Assembly (NCBI RefSeq): GCF_014284335.1
Contig: NZ_JACOGF010000005.1
Span: forward strand, 186,001 to 250,000
Source: Undibacterium hunanense
GTDB lineage: Bacteria; Pseudomonadota; Gammaproteobacteria; Burkholderiales; Burkholderiaceae_D
Direction: 5' to 3'
DNA length: 64,000 bases
A program made the position numbers and the translations under genes. How positions within the stretch are numbered: the first letter of the stretch is position 1; every line of letters begins with the position of its first letter. The notes under the pieces were generated by a model. It saw only the letters and a list, made by a program, of their open reading frames with translations. It was not told where the DNA came from and searched no databases. Positions 52,378-61,668 of this stretch are shown piece by piece.

Positions 52378-54087
52378 ATGCGCGACTTACAACCCTGGAT
52401 CAAATCTTACCCCGCAGGCGTACACTGGGACGCCGACCTGCCCATCAGCAGCGTGCCACAATTACTGCATGATGCCGTCGCCAAATGGCCGGACTTGCCT
52501 GCTCTTGAATTCATGGGCAAAAAGACCAGTTATGCAGAACTGCAAAAACTGGTGAACCAGGCTACTAAAGGCTTTCAGCAACTGGGTGTGAAGCCCGGCG
52601 TACATGTGGGCCTGTATTTGCCGAATACACCGCATTACGTCATCAGCTTTTTCGCCATCTTGCAGGCTGGTGGCACCGTGGTGAATTACTCACCGCTGGA
52701 TGCCGAGAAAGTGCTGGAGCATAAAATTGCCGACAGCCATACCGATATGCTGGTGACGCTGGACATGGTCATGCTGTATCCGCAAATGGCCAAGATGCTG
52801 GGCCATACCCGCCTGCAAAAACTCATCATCGGCAATATCCCGGAAATGACGCCTTATCCGGATGCCGTCAGGGCGAATCTGGACAAGGCCGGCCAGCTCA
52901 GTGCCATTCCCGACAATGCACAACATCTGCTGTTTGCAAAACTGCTGGACAATGATGGTGATTACACGCCCATTGCGGCGATAGACCCCAAAGAAGCCAT
53001 CGCTACCCTGCAATACACAGGCGGCACCACAGGCCTGCCCAAGGGCGCAATGCTCACTCATGGTAACCTGACCACGGCGTGCAGCCAGATCATGGAAACC
53101 ACTAATATCGAGCCGCGCGTGCTGGAAGAGGGCAAGGAAAAACTGTTGGCCGTGCTGCCGCTATTCCACATCTATGCGTTGACGGTGGACATGCTGTTCG
53201 GCATACGCCTGGGTGCAGAAATTGTCTTGCATACCCGCTTTGATGCTGATGCCGTGGTGAAGGATCTGGCGAACAAGAAGATCACGGTATTCCCCGGCGT
53301 ACCCACCATGTACACCGCCATCATCAATCATCCGCAAATCAAGGAATTTGATCTGAGCGCCTTGAAGTTCTGTAACTCCGGCGGCGCACCCTTGCCGACA
53401 GAGGTGTTGCAGCAATTCCAGGCACTGACAGGCTGTACCCTGCTGGAAGGCTGGGGCATGACTGAAACGTCACCCACTGGTACCTTCACACCTTTAGGTG
53501 GCGTGCGCAAGACAGGTTCCTGCGGTTTGCCTACGCCCGGCATCAGCTTCAAGTTTGTCAGCATTGATGATCCGCGTCAGGAGGTGGCACCGGGTGAACG
53601 CGGCGAAATCTGCGTCGCTGGTGCGAATATCATGAAAGGCTACTGGAACAAGCCAGATGCGACCCGTGAAGCGTTCACTGCCGATGGCTACTTCCGCACT
53701 GGCGATGTCGGGTACATGGATGCGGACGGTTTTGTGTACATCGTTGACCGCACCAAGGACATGATTCTGTCGGGTGGCTATAACGTCTATCCACGCAATA
53801 TCGAAGAAGCGATTTATGAACACCCTGCAGTAGCCGAGGTCAGCGTCATCGGCATCCCCGATTCTTATCGCGGGCAGGCGGCCAAGGCCTTTATCAAACT
53901 CAAGGCAGGGCAGGCCGTATTCAGTTTTGATGACCTGAAAGACTTCCTTAAAGACAGGCTGGGCAAACATGAAATGCCGCAAGCCATGGACATTCGGGCT
54001 GAATTGCCCAAAACGCCAGTAGGCAAATTGTCCAAAAAAGAATTGTATGAAGAAGAGGCCAGGAAGCGGGAAGGAGCCGCTTCATAA
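52378..54087 (+). CDS. Long-chain fatty acid--CoA ligase
   Basis: A 569-residue AMP-forming ligase. The P-loop-like motif is LQYTGGTTGLPKGAML, followed by EGWGMTETSPTGTF, YFRTGDVGYMDADGFVYIVDRTKDMILSGGYNVYPRNIEEAI and a final PKTPVGKLSKKEL with the catalytic Lys. It is of the FadD type and would supply acyl-CoA for the dehydrogenases. GAGAG lies before the ATG. It ends the catabolic block, followed by a strong terminator. Confidence 0.94.
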   Translation: MRDLQPWIKSYPAGVHWDADLPISSVPQLLHDAVAKWPDLPALEFMGKKTSYAELQKLVNQATKGFQQLGVKPGVHVGLYLPNTPHYVISFFAILQAGGTVVNYSPLDAEKVLEHKIADSHTDMLVTLDMVMLYPQMAKMLGHTRLQKLIIGNIPEMTPYPDAVRANLDKAGQLSAIPDNAQHLLFAKLLDNDGDYTPIAAIDPKEAIATLQYTGGTTGLPKGAMLTHGNLTTACSQIMETTNIEPRVLEEGKEKLLAVLPLFHIYALTVDMLFGIRLGAEIVLHTRFDADAVVKDLANKKITVFPGVPTMYTAIINHPQIKEFDLSALKFCNSGGAPLPTEVLQQFQALTGCTLLEGWGMTETSPTGTFTPLGGVRKTGSCGLPTPGISFKFVSIDDPRQEVAPGERGEICVAGANIMKGYWNKPDATREAFTADGYFRTGDVGYMDADGFVYIVDRTKDMILSGGYNVYPRNIEEAIYEHPAVAEVSVIGIPDSYRGQAAKAFIKLKAGQAVFSFDDLKDFLKDRLGKHEMPQAMDIRAELPKTPVGKLSKKELYEEEARKREGAAS

Positions 54088-54130
54088 GCCAATCAGTTCA
54101 ATATCGATTCCATTTGTGTTGTGAGCGCTT

Positions 54131-54172
54131 CTGCGGCTTTTCTTCGTTGTGAGGGAAGCCGCAGTTTTTTTT
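54131..54172 (+). terminator. Terminator of the CoA ligase gene
   Basis: CTGCGGCTT (54131-54139) pairs with AAGCCGCAG (54156-54164), followed by eight Ts. Confidence 0.9.
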
Positions 54173-54179
54173 GTTTCTT

Positions 54180-54356
54180 TTACTTGCTGTCGGCAGGTGT
54201 TTTGGCTTGCGCCGGCAATTGCAGCGTGCGCAATTCTTCTGTGCTGTGTTCCACCACGATGGTTTTGGTATCTATGGCCTGGCTCTGGCTACTAACTTGC
54301 AGTTCAGGTACGGCTTTTCTGGGGCGTACCGGTTGTGGGTGGTGTAGAAAGAACAT
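54180..54356 (-). CDS. Small 58-residue protein of unknown function
   Basis: A short minus-strand ORF: MFFLHHPQPVRPRKAVPEL at the N-terminus, then SSQSQAIDTKTIVVEHSTEEL and a Lys-ended tail. AGGAG lies 5 bp before the ATG, a good translation signal, and the ORF ends just beside the terminator of the convergent ligase gene. No family is recognised. Confidence 0.6.
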   Translation of the reverse strand: MFFLHHPQPVRPRKAVPELQVSSQSQAIDTKTIVVEHSTEELRTLQLPAQAKTPADSK

Positions 54357-54434
54357 GCGTGCTCCTGAATAAGAAGTTCGTAGATTGTGGCTGTTAATCC
54401 ATTTGCAAGTACTGAGACGGCTGTAACCTGCGTT

Positions 54435-54956
54435 TTACGAAACAGGTTTTAGCGTCGTCGAATCACTGGCCTGATCAATCTGCCACAGCCACAGCAAAGG
54501 CGGTATCAGGGTCAGCACAGCCAGACTGTCTATCCAGACATGCACCACGGCATTCGCTTGCAGCGAAATCAGTATGTCTTGTGGTGCCCAGACTGCGATA
54601 CCGGCAAGCAGCCAGCCCCATGCGAGGCGGCTGCGATAGCGCTTACCCAACTGCGTCAGGGCTGCCATCCACAGGCCGACGGTTTGTACGGTTGGTCCAA
54701 ACAGACTGATCCACCATATCTGCACGGCACGTGCGGCATCCGGTGCGGCGGCTTGCCAGAAATGCTGGTCTATATGCTGGTGATAGACATCCATCCAGCT
54801 TTGCGCTGCCAGCCATGGCAGGATTGCACCGACCACAAAATGTGCCACGGCAGCAGCCATCATCCAGCGCACGAGCCATGTGCGTATCTTTTCTGTTCGT
54901 ACAGAATGGACACCGGTAGTGATTGGGGCAGTTTGCGCTGTCATTTTTTCTTTCAT
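54435..54956 (-). CDS. Four-helix inner membrane protein of unknown function
   Basis: A 173-residue protein with four hydrophobic segments: WLVRWMMAAAVAHFVVGAILPWLA, AVQIWWISLFGPTVQTVGLWMAAL, LAWGWLLAGIAVWAPQDILISLQ and VWIDSLAVLTLIPPLLWLW. I do not recognise the family. The start at 54956 (or 54944) is chosen over 55043 because the longer form adds a non-hydrophobic stretch. It is divergent from the two-component pair, which may control it. Confidence 0.7.
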   Translation of the reverse strand: MKEKMTAQTAPITTGVHSVRTEKIRTWLVRWMMAAAVAHFVVGAILPWLAAQSWMDVYHQHIDQHFWQAAAPDAARAVQIWWISLFGPTVQTVGLWMAALTQLGKRYRSRLAWGWLLAGIAVWAPQDILISLQANAVVHVWIDSLAVLTLIPPLLWLWQIDQASDSTTLKPVS

Positions 54957-55103
54957 TTCTTTGTTGTTATGGAAATTAACTGTCAAACGCAAAGCGGTGT
55001 CAAGCGGTTTAGTGCATGCCGTTAGCACCGCCATCGCGTACAATCCTCGCTTTACAGCATGTGCAAGCCGTCATTGCACCATAACCCTGATTTCTGACAG
55101 ACC

Positions 55104-55766
55104 ATGAAAGTCCTGCTCGTCGAAGACGATCCCATGATAGGTGAAAATATCCAGATCGCACTGGAGAGTGAATCCAATCTGGTCGACTGGCTGACCAGTG
55201 GCGAAGCCGCAGAGGCTGCCTTGCAAATCCACAGTTACGACATACTGCTGCTGGATCTTAGCCTGCCGCAGCGCGATGGCATGGATATCCTGAAAGCCTT
55301 GCGCAAGCGTGGTGATGCCCTGCCAGTGCTGGTCATGACGGCGCGTGATACCGTGGCGCAAAGAGTGCAGGGCCTGCATGCCGGGGCGGATGATTACCTC
55401 ATCAAGCCCTTCGATCTGGATGAACTGATTGCTCGCATGCACGCGCTGCTGCGCCGTTCACGCGGGCGGGTGGACAGTTCTTATGTTTGTGGTGAGGTGG
55501 AGGTGGATTCAACCACGCGCCAGGTTTTCAACGCCAGGGAGCAGGTCATTCTGTCAGCACGTGAATGGACCATACTGGACGCTCTGATCGCCAGGCCAGG
55601 TGCCATCCTGTCGCGCAGCCGGCTGGAAGAGCTGCTGTTTGGCTACACCTCAGAAATTGAAAGCAATGCGGTGGAAGTGTATATCCATGGCCTGAGAAAA
55701 AAACTGGGCCAGAAATTTATCGTCAACGTGCGTGGTGTCGGTTACATGGTTGAGAAAAACGCATGA
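55104..55766 (+). CDS. OmpR-family response regulator, QseB/TctD-like
   Basis: A 220-residue regulator: receiver domain with Asp in ILLLDLSLPQRDGMD and Lys in DDYLIKPFDLDELIARMHALLRR, then a winged-helix DNA-binding domain (AREWTILDALIARPGAILSRSRLEELL; NAVEVYIHGLRKKLG; RGVGYMV). Its stop overlaps the ATG of the kinase gene by ATGA. Confidence 0.93.
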   Translation: MKVLLVEDDPMIGENIQIALESESNLVDWLTSGEAAEAALQIHSYDILLLDLSLPQRDGMDILKALRKRGDALPVLVMTARDTVAQRVQGLHAGADDYLIKPFDLDELIARMHALLRRSRGRVDSSYVCGEVEVDSTTRQVFNAREQVILSAREWTILDALIARPGAILSRSRLEELLFGYTSEIESNAVEVYIHGLRKKLGQKFIVNVRGVGYMVEKNA

Positions 55767-57088
55767 AATCCCTGCGCCTGCAAATGATGCTGCTGTTTGG
55801 CATCGCCATTCTGACTGCCGCTGCCCTGCAGTTTGCCACATCCCTGCATGCCGCCATCAGCGAAGCCGACAAACTGTTCGATTACCACATGCAGCAAATG
55901 GCACTGGCCCTGCAAGACGGTGATTTTGACCAGGTAGACTGGCATACCTTGCCCGGCGCCGAGATGGATGATTTTGATTTTGTAGTGCAGGTATGGTCAG
56001 AAGATGGTGCCAGGGTGTACCAGTCACGCCAGCATCGCAGCTTGCCGAAACAGGCGGCACTGGGTTATTCCACCGTCAATCTTGAAAATGGCGACTGGCG
56101 CGTGTATGCCGCCGAAGAAAACAAGCGCGTGATCCAGGTCGCGCAAAAAATCAGTGCCCGCCGTGAACGTGCATTTTCATTTGCCCTCAGTACCCTGTGG
56201 CCGGTCATTCCTGTTTCCATCTTGCTGTTTTGTGCTGCCTGGTGGGGCGTCAGCTCGGTACTGGCACCACTTAATCGCATCGGCAGTGAACTGGCTAATC
56301 GCAGCGCCAATTCTATCGACCCGGTGTCAGACAAAGGCTTGCCCGGCGAAGTGTCCCTGCTGGTGACGGAATTGAATTCACTGCTTAACCGCATGGGCCA
56401 GGCCTTGCAGGCACAGCAGCGCTTTGTCGCCGATGCCGCACATGAATTGCGTTCGCCGATCACAGCCCTGCGTTTGCAGGTGCAGAACCTGGGCCGTGCC
56501 AAGGATGAAAACACGCATGAGCAAGCCGTCAATCGCCTGCTGGGCGGGGTAGACCGTGCATCGCGCCTGGTGGAGCAATTGCTGGCACTGGCCAGGCAAG
56601 ACCCTTCATCGCAGGCGGCACTCAGCTTCAGTCCGACCTTGCTGAACGCCTGTGTGGAACAGGCCGTCAGCGATGTGATGCCGTTTGCAGTGTCAAAAAA
56701 AATCAGCATCAGCAGCCAGATGGCCGCCAATACCGCTTTGATGGGCGATGCCGAAAGCCTGCGCGTCATGATACGCAACCTGCTTGACAATGCCGTGCGT
56801 TATATACAGGGAGAAGGTACAGTCTACATTACGCTGATTGATGATATAGGCGGCATACAGCTGGTGATTCAGGATTCCGGGCCTGGTATCCCCGAAGCCG
56901 AACGTGAGCGCATTTTTGATCGTTTTTACCGCGTAGCAGGCAGCAGTGCCAGTGGCAGCGGCCTGGGTCTGGCCATTACCAAAGCCATTGCCGATCACCA
57001 CCAGGCGCGCATACAGATGGCCCAGGCTGCCATCGGCGGGCTGGAAGTACGCATACAGTTTCCGGCTTCTCTTCGCCATGCAAGTTAA
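55763..57088 (+). CDS. Sensor histidine kinase, QseC/TctE-like
   Basis: A 441-residue kinase: first membrane helix (MKSLRLQMMLLFGIAILTAAALQFATS), a periplasmic sensor of about 130 residues, a second helix (FALSTLWPVIPVSILLFCAAWWGV), HAMP-like linker, HisKA with phospho-His in FVADAAHELRSPITALRLQ, and HATPase (IRNLLDNAVRYIQGEG; DSGPGIPEAERERIFDRFYR; GSGLGLAITKAIADHH). It is translationally coupled to the regulator gene. The signal is unknown. Confidence 0.93.
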   Translation: MKSLRLQMMLLFGIAILTAAALQFATSLHAAISEADKLFDYHMQQMALALQDGDFDQVDWHTLPGAEMDDFDFVVQVWSEDGARVYQSRQHRSLPKQAALGYSTVNLENGDWRVYAAEENKRVIQVAQKISARRERAFSFALSTLWPVIPVSILLFCAAWWGVSSVLAPLNRIGSELANRSANSIDPVSDKGLPGEVSLLVTELNSLLNRMGQALQAQQRFVADAAHELRSPITALRLQVQNLGRAKDENTHEQAVNRLLGGVDRASRLVEQLLALARQDPSSQAALSFSPTLLNACVEQAVSDVMPFAVSKKISISSQMAANTALMGDAESLRVMIRNLLDNAVRYIQGEGTVYITLIDDIGGIQLVIQDSGPGIPEAERERIFDRFYRVAGSSASGSGLGLAITKAIADHHQARIQMAQAAIGGLEVRIQFPASLRHAS

Positions 57089-57289
57089 AGATAGCCGGAA
57101 ATTGGCTGGCAAATATTGCAAAAATCATCAATCTCAGCGTAAAAATCCCTGTTTTATCCCTATCCACGGGTATTTTTTAAGATTCGCCTAAGTTTCCTAG
57201 GGCACCATAGCGAAGTTTTGTAATACCTGTGGTGTGTACTTCCCCGCTTCAGGTTTGAATTCATTAATTAAAACTTCGAGGAAATTTTC

Positions 57290-57829
57290 ATGCGTGCAAT
57301 CAACACAATCAAAAGCGCCGCCAGTCTGGCAGCAGTAGCAGTTTTATTGGCAGCCTGCAGCAGCACACCAGTCAAACCGCCAGAGGCAGTTGCACAGCCA
57401 CAGCAGCAACCACAACCTAAACCAGAAGCAAAAAATGACCGCGTTGTGACGCCTGTGGTTGTCAAAGATGAACTGGATGATGTAAACAGCCCATTGGCAA
57501 AACGTAGCGTGTATTTCGATTATGATCAGTATGTAGTCAAATCCGAATACAGCACGACCGTGAATGCACACGCCAAATACCTGGGCGCCAATAAAGGCAA
57601 AAAAATCCTGATCCAGGGCAATACCGACGAACGTGGTGGCAGCGAATACAACCTGGCCCTGGGCCAAAAACGTGCTGAAGCCGTACGTAAATCCCTGACA
57701 TTGCTGGGTGTGTCTGAAGCACAGATGGAAGCTGTTTCCTTGGGTAAGGAAAAACCAAAAGCACAAGGCAGCAATGAAGCCGCATGGGCAGAAAACCGCC
57801 GTGCCGATATCGTGTATTCTGGCAAGTAA
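57290..57829 (+). CDS. Pal-like peptidoglycan-associated lipoprotein
   Basis: A 179-residue lipoprotein: signal with lipobox LLAAC, a Pro/Gln-rich linker (QPQQQPQPKPEAK) and an OmpA-like domain with VYFDYDQYVVKSEYS, LIQGNTDERGGSEYNLALGQKRAEAVRKSL and AENRRADIVYSG. The Asp and Arg of the OmpA-like domain for diaminopimelate binding are present. It links the outer membrane to peptidoglycan. It resembles Pal but there is no tolB or other tol gene beside it; its neighbours are QseBC-like and a PBP7-type enzyme. Confidence 0.88.
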   Translation: MRAINTIKSAASLAAVAVLLAACSSTPVKPPEAVAQPQQQPQPKPEAKNDRVVTPVVVKDELDDVNSPLAKRSVYFDYDQYVVKSEYSTTVNAHAKYLGANKGKKILIQGNTDERGGSEYNLALGQKRAEAVRKSLTLLGVSEAQMEAVSLGKEKPKAQGSNEAAWAENRRADIVYSGK

Positions 57830-57838
57830 TAACCGGTA

Positions 57839-57915
57839 AGTAGTCGCTCAACAGTAGTAGTTAAGCTGTAAAAGCTGAACAGTAGTAGTTGAGTAATAGC
57901 TGGAAAGTAGTAACT
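57839..57915 (+). repeat. Imperfect tandem repeat after the Pal-like gene
   Basis: Two copies of ACAGTAGTAGTT about 30 bp apart, with AAGTAGT-containing half copies either side. A slippage-type array with no evident function. Confidence 0.4.
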
Positions 57916-57917
57916 GA

Positions 57918-57939
57918 AGGGGAAGCCATCGCTTCCCCT
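57918..57939 (+). terminator. Hairpin after the Pal-like gene
   Basis: A 9 bp perfect stem (AGGGGAAGC with GCTTCCCCT) and 4-base loop, without a T-tract. Confidence 0.55.
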
Positions 57940-58022
57940 GTGTTGACCAGACCAGGCCGCTATCTGTCTGAAGCTCAGATAGATAGCATGCTGGTTTTTT
58001 TGTATTTGAAAAGAATGCCCCG

Positions 58023-58859
58023 ATGTTGATGCGTAAGCTAGTTGTGATCTTGCTGTTTTATAGCAGTAGCCTGGCTGCCATGCAGTTGAATTCCCAGAAT
58101 GCGATTGTGGTGGATGACCGCAATGGCAAGGTCTTGCTGGAAAAAAATGCCACCACCGTTGTACCCATCGCTTCGCTGACGAAGCTGATGACCGCCATGG
58201 TCGTCCTCGACACCAAGCCCAATATGGATGAAAAAATCGACATCACTGCGGACGATGTCGATCAATTAAAACACAGTAGCTCACACGTCCCCGTAGGCAG
58301 TTCCATCAGCCGCAGGGATGCCCTGCAACTGGCGCTGATGTCTTCTGATAACCGTGCCGCCGCATCGCTGGCACGCACCTATCCTGGTGGTAACAATGCC
58401 TTTATCGTCGCCGTCAAAAGCAAGCTGATCGCGCTGGGCATGCCCAACACCGTCATCAAGGAAGCCACTGGCCTGTCGCCAGAAAACACCTCGACCGCCG
58501 CCGATCTGGTAAAAATGGCGCAGGCTGCTGCCCGATATCCTGAGATTGCCGACATCACGACCGACAGTGAAGACAGCATCTCCCTTAAAGATGGGCGTAC
58601 CCGCGAATTCCACAACACCAATCGCCTGGTAGGCAAAAAAGGCTGGGAAGTATTGCTCTCTAAAACCGGCTTCACCAACGAAGCTGGCAACTGCCTCATC
58701 ATGCGCGTCAAGCTCGCTGGCAAAATGGCGACTCTGGTCTTGCTGAATGCCAGGGCCAGTTCCGCCAGGTTGATGGATGCGCTAAAGATAGGCAAATTGC
58801 TTGGCTACAAAGAAGAAGTGAAGCCCAGGTCATCAAGGCACAGGCGGCATCGCCGATAG
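58023..58859 (+). CDS. D-alanyl-D-alanine endopeptidase, PBP7/PbpG-like
   Basis: A 278-residue penicillin-binding serine peptidase: signal peptide to about residue 21, SxxK in ASLTKLMTAM, the second motif SxN in MSSDNRAA and KTG in LSKTGFTNEAG. These are the S11 family active-site motifs; the domain is short, like PBP7, which cleaves D-Ala-mDAP crosslinks. The C-terminus is Arg/His-rich (SSRHRRHRR). A second ATG at 58029 is an alternative start. Confidence 0.93.
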   Translation: MLMRKLVVILLFYSSSLAAMQLNSQNAIVVDDRNGKVLLEKNATTVVPIASLTKLMTAMVVLDTKPNMDEKIDITADDVDQLKHSSSHVPVGSSISRRDALQLALMSSDNRAAASLARTYPGGNNAFIVAVKSKLIALGMPNTVIKEATGLSPENTSTAADLVKMAQAAARYPEIADITTDSEDSISLKDGRTREFHNTNRLVGKKGWEVLLSKTGFTNEAGNCLIMRVKLAGKMATLVLLNARASSARLMDALKIGKLLGYKEEVKPRSSRHRRHRR

Positions 58860-59258
58860 TGCGGGCGAGCAGCAATACTCGCACAGGCTTTTGTGCAGTA
58901 GATCATTGACTGCACAAGGTAATATACATCCCCTGATATACATGGCAGGTCATGCCATAGCTATATTTCCGTGCTGTTCGTCCACCTTCATAGCAACTCT
59001 TGATAATAAGAAATAATTCCCTGCTTCATGTCAGAAAGAGTCGCTTGAGTTGCCGCTCATTCATTGCTAGCTGCTAAAACTCGGTCACTGCAATTATTAC
59101 ACTGTAATTATTATTGTCTTTATGATAAATATAAAGCACAATGATTCATCCTGTGAAAATGCATCCTGTGATCAGGCCGGACTGAAGTTCGCCTGAGCAA
59201 AAAGCTGCAATACGATCATCCCATTCCTGAAGCACCCCTCCATTTCTATGAGGTCATC
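58860..59258. other. 399 bp intergenic region upstream of the DUF6765-like gene
   Basis: No gene seen. It holds an AT-rich palindrome at 59096-59108 and a TATAAA-type stretch near 59120-59135 that may be the promoter. Confidence 0.5.
59096..59108. promoter_or_regulatory. ATTACA-N-TGTAAT palindrome
   Basis: A perfect 6-1-6 inverted repeat in an AT-rich setting, about 150 bp upstream of the DUF6765-like gene and next to the likely promoter; a candidate operator. Confidence 0.45.
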
Positions 59259-60359
59259 ATGCAAATTGATTTTCATCATGCAGTCACATACATAGTTGCA
59301 CGCCTGGCTGATTTCTCGCATGAAGAAGCACAGATCGTCGCCTACAGTGCGCAGTATGTGGATGATGCCACCAATGACGGATATATAGAGTTTGATACCG
59401 GTGCCCTGTATTCCCGCATTGCGTCTGCACACAAGATGCTGGACTATAAAAATTTCAATGATCTTGCCAATCATCATGCATGGATACCGTTCCATTTTCT
59501 TCCTGGTAATAATGGGTTACCGGCAGGCCAGGGGGATGACCTGGGGTTCATACAGCGAATTATCTGCAAGCCTAACAGTTATGTGGCGCGTGACATGGTT
59601 GCAGAATGCATACAACGAAAAACTGACAGAAATGCGTTGCATCGGCTGGGAATTACCATGCATGTCTACGCCGATACATGGGCGCACCAAGGTTTTGTCG
59701 GCGTTGAAGATGCAATCAACCGGGCTTCGCAATTAACAAGTAAGCATGCAGAACATACATCTGACAGCATGGGCGATAGCATCAAGGATTATTTTTCTCA
59801 TTTGTTTGATCATGCAAAAGGGGAATTTGTCGCTGGCGCATTACCTTTGGGGCATGGTGCAGTATTGAGTTATCCAGACCGGCCCTACCTGAATTGGGCT
59901 TATACCAACGGCGCAGGAGAAGTGGTGAACAGAGATAATCCCAAAGACTTCCTCGAAGCTGCCGACCACATGTGCATTGCCATGAAAAGTTTCAGGGCTG
60001 GCGATGCTTCATTGAGCGCTACCGGGCTGACACCAGAGGACAAAGACAAGATAGATAAACTGATCAGGGGAACCATCAACGAAGATGGTGATATAAGACA
60101 TGCGACATGGTTAAAAGCGATCAGAAAAGCGCACTTCAGTTTTGGAAAAATTGATTTGACCTATGTACCAAAAGGCTTGAATTCATGGAAGCATGCAGCC
60201 CTGGGAACGACAGAAGCCAAAGACACAGGAAATGAAGATTTTATATATAACCCCAATTTTCTGGACAGCGACTGGAAAAAATTCCACGATGCGCTACAAA
60301 TGCACAGGCTGTATGTAGTACAAGAACTTTTGCCGAAATACGGGATTTGTGCTGCATAA
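59259..60359 (+). CDS. DUF6765-like protein
   Basis: A 366-residue cytosolic protein. QIDFHHAVTYIVARLADFSHEEAQIVAYSAQYVDDAT at the N-terminus is the pattern I associate with DUF6765, and RLGITMHVYADTWAHQGFVG carries the conserved His/Asp/His set, which looks like a metal site of the zinc-dependent phospholipase C type. Function is unknown. GAGG precedes the ATG. The rifampin-inactivating arr gene follows after 36 bp on the same strand. Confidence 0.7.
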   Translation: MQIDFHHAVTYIVARLADFSHEEAQIVAYSAQYVDDATNDGYIEFDTGALYSRIASAHKMLDYKNFNDLANHHAWIPFHFLPGNNGLPAGQGDDLGFIQRIICKPNSYVARDMVAECIQRKTDRNALHRLGITMHVYADTWAHQGFVGVEDAINRASQLTSKHAEHTSDSMGDSIKDYFSHLFDHAKGEFVAGALPLGHGAVLSYPDRPYLNWAYTNGAGEVVNRDNPKDFLEAADHMCIAMKSFRAGDASLSATGLTPEDKDKIDKLIRGTINEDGDIRHATWLKAIRKAHFSFGKIDLTYVPKGLNSWKHAALGTTEAKDTGNEDFIYNPNFLDSDWKKFHDALQMHRLYVVQELLPKYGICAA

Positions 60360-60395
60360 TTAAATCTGTCGCCTGTTCAAAAAAGGGAGAGAGAA

Positions 60396-60836
60396 ATGAC
60401 AGCAAACCAACCAGCACCTGCCACCGAAGACCTGAGCCTGCAGCAGCTTTACCACGGCACACGGGCCGACCTGAAACCAGGCGACCTCATCGAGCCTGGC
60501 TATGCCTCTAACTTTGGACAGCGAAAAAAAGCAAACCACGTCTATCTGACGGCCACCCTCGACGCCGCCATCTGGGGCGCAGAACTGGCACAAGGTGAAG
60601 GTCCGGGCAGAATCTACATTGTAGAACCTACTGGTACCATAGCGGACGACCCCAATCTGACGGACAAAAAATTTCCAGGCAATCCAACAAAATCATACCG
60701 CTCCCGCGAACCGCTGCGGGTTACAGGCGAAGTGACCGATTGGCAGGGCCATCCCTCCGAATTACTACAGGCCATGAAGGACAACGTCGAGCGACTCAAG
60801 GCGCTTGGGGTTGAGGCGATTGATGAGATTGAGTGA
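60396..60836 (+). CDS. arr: NAD-dependent rifampin ADP-ribosyltransferase
   Basis: A 146-residue Arr enzyme, which inactivates rifamycins by ADP-ribosylation. It matches the family throughout: LYHGTRADLKPGD, NHVYLTATLDAAIWGAELAQG, IYIVEPTGTIADDPNLTDKKFPGNPTKSYRSREPLRVTGEV and DWQGHPSELL. The HGT and Y residues for NAD binding and the central Asp in EDDPNLT-type motif are present. GGAGAG precedes the ATG. Chromosomal arr genes are frequent in environmental bacteria; no mobile element is adjacent. Confidence 0.93.
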   Translation: MTANQPAPATEDLSLQQLYHGTRADLKPGDLIEPGYASNFGQRKKANHVYLTATLDAAIWGAELAQGEGPGRIYIVEPTGTIADDPNLTDKKFPGNPTKSYRSREPLRVTGEVTDWQGHPSELLQAMKDNVERLKALGVEAIDEIE

Positions 60837-60893
60837 AGCTTTCTTTAGTGTACTTTTTTGACCGTATTCGTTATTCATAACACCGAATCCAAC

Positions 60894-61451
60894 ATGCCAT
60901 CTTTCGAACAAATCACTATCGATACCCCGCGCCTGCATTTGCGGCCCTTGCGTCTGGATGATGCTGACGCTATTTTGCGTATACGTTCGAACCCGGACGT
61001 CATGCGCTACATGCCTTCGCCACCCTGGACTGAAATGGTGCAGGCCATGGCGATGGTAGAGCGCGATATGGCGGCCATGCTTAAAGGTGATTTTGTGCGA
61101 CTGGGACTGATACGAAAAACTGACAATCTCTTTCTTGGCAGTTGTATCCTGTTTCATCTGGATGCCGGGTGCCGCCGTGCTGAAATTGGTTATGACATGG
61201 ACGCTGCCGTCTGGGGGCAGGGCTATATGCACGAAGCACTGGTCGCCTTGTTGAATTACGGTTTCAATGAAATGAATCTCAACCGTGTCGAAGCCGACAT
61301 AGAGCCGCACAATCTCGGCTCAGCCAAAACACTGGAAAGACTGGGTTTTATCCAGGAAGGTTTTTTACGCGAACGCTGGATCGTCGAAGGGAAAGTGTCA
61401 GATTCGGCGTTATATGGTTTGTTGCACAGTGATTGGGTGAAGCGTGCATGA
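60894..61451 (+). CDS. GNAT-family acetyltransferase, RimJ/RimL type
   Basis: A 185-residue acetyltransferase: TPRLHLRPLRLDDADAILRIRSNPDVMRYM, RRAEIGYDMDAAVWGQGYMHEALVALLNYGF and LNRVEADIEPHNLGSAKTLERLGF. The substrate is unknown. Start at 60894 gives the family N-terminus (PSFEQITIDTPRL). It follows arr by 57 bp. Confidence 0.9.
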   Translation: MPSFEQITIDTPRLHLRPLRLDDADAILRIRSNPDVMRYMPSPPWTEMVQAMAMVERDMAAMLKGDFVRLGLIRKTDNLFLGSCILFHLDAGCRRAEIGYDMDAAVWGQGYMHEALVALLNYGFNEMNLNRVEADIEPHNLGSAKTLERLGFIQEGFLRERWIVEGKVSDSALYGLLHSDWVKRA

Positions 61452-61668
61452 GCGGGCCATGACTCTTGCAGTTGTGTAACCGGGTGCTGCAGGGGAAATC
61501 AATAGCGTCGCCCAAGGGCTGGCATTGCACGGGGTCGGAGTGACGATGTCGATGAACACACAGGTACGCGACTCTTTTTTACTGCGACTGTCACTTCACA
61601 AACTGCTTAGGTGCGGCGCAGGACTGTTCCAGATGGTGCCTTGCTGAAAGTATTTAAGCCCTGAAGTT

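Noticed and set aside
60396-60836. Recently mobilised resistance gene
   Set aside because: arr is often chromosomal in environmental bacteria; its flanks lack insertion sequences, attC sites or a composition break that I can see.
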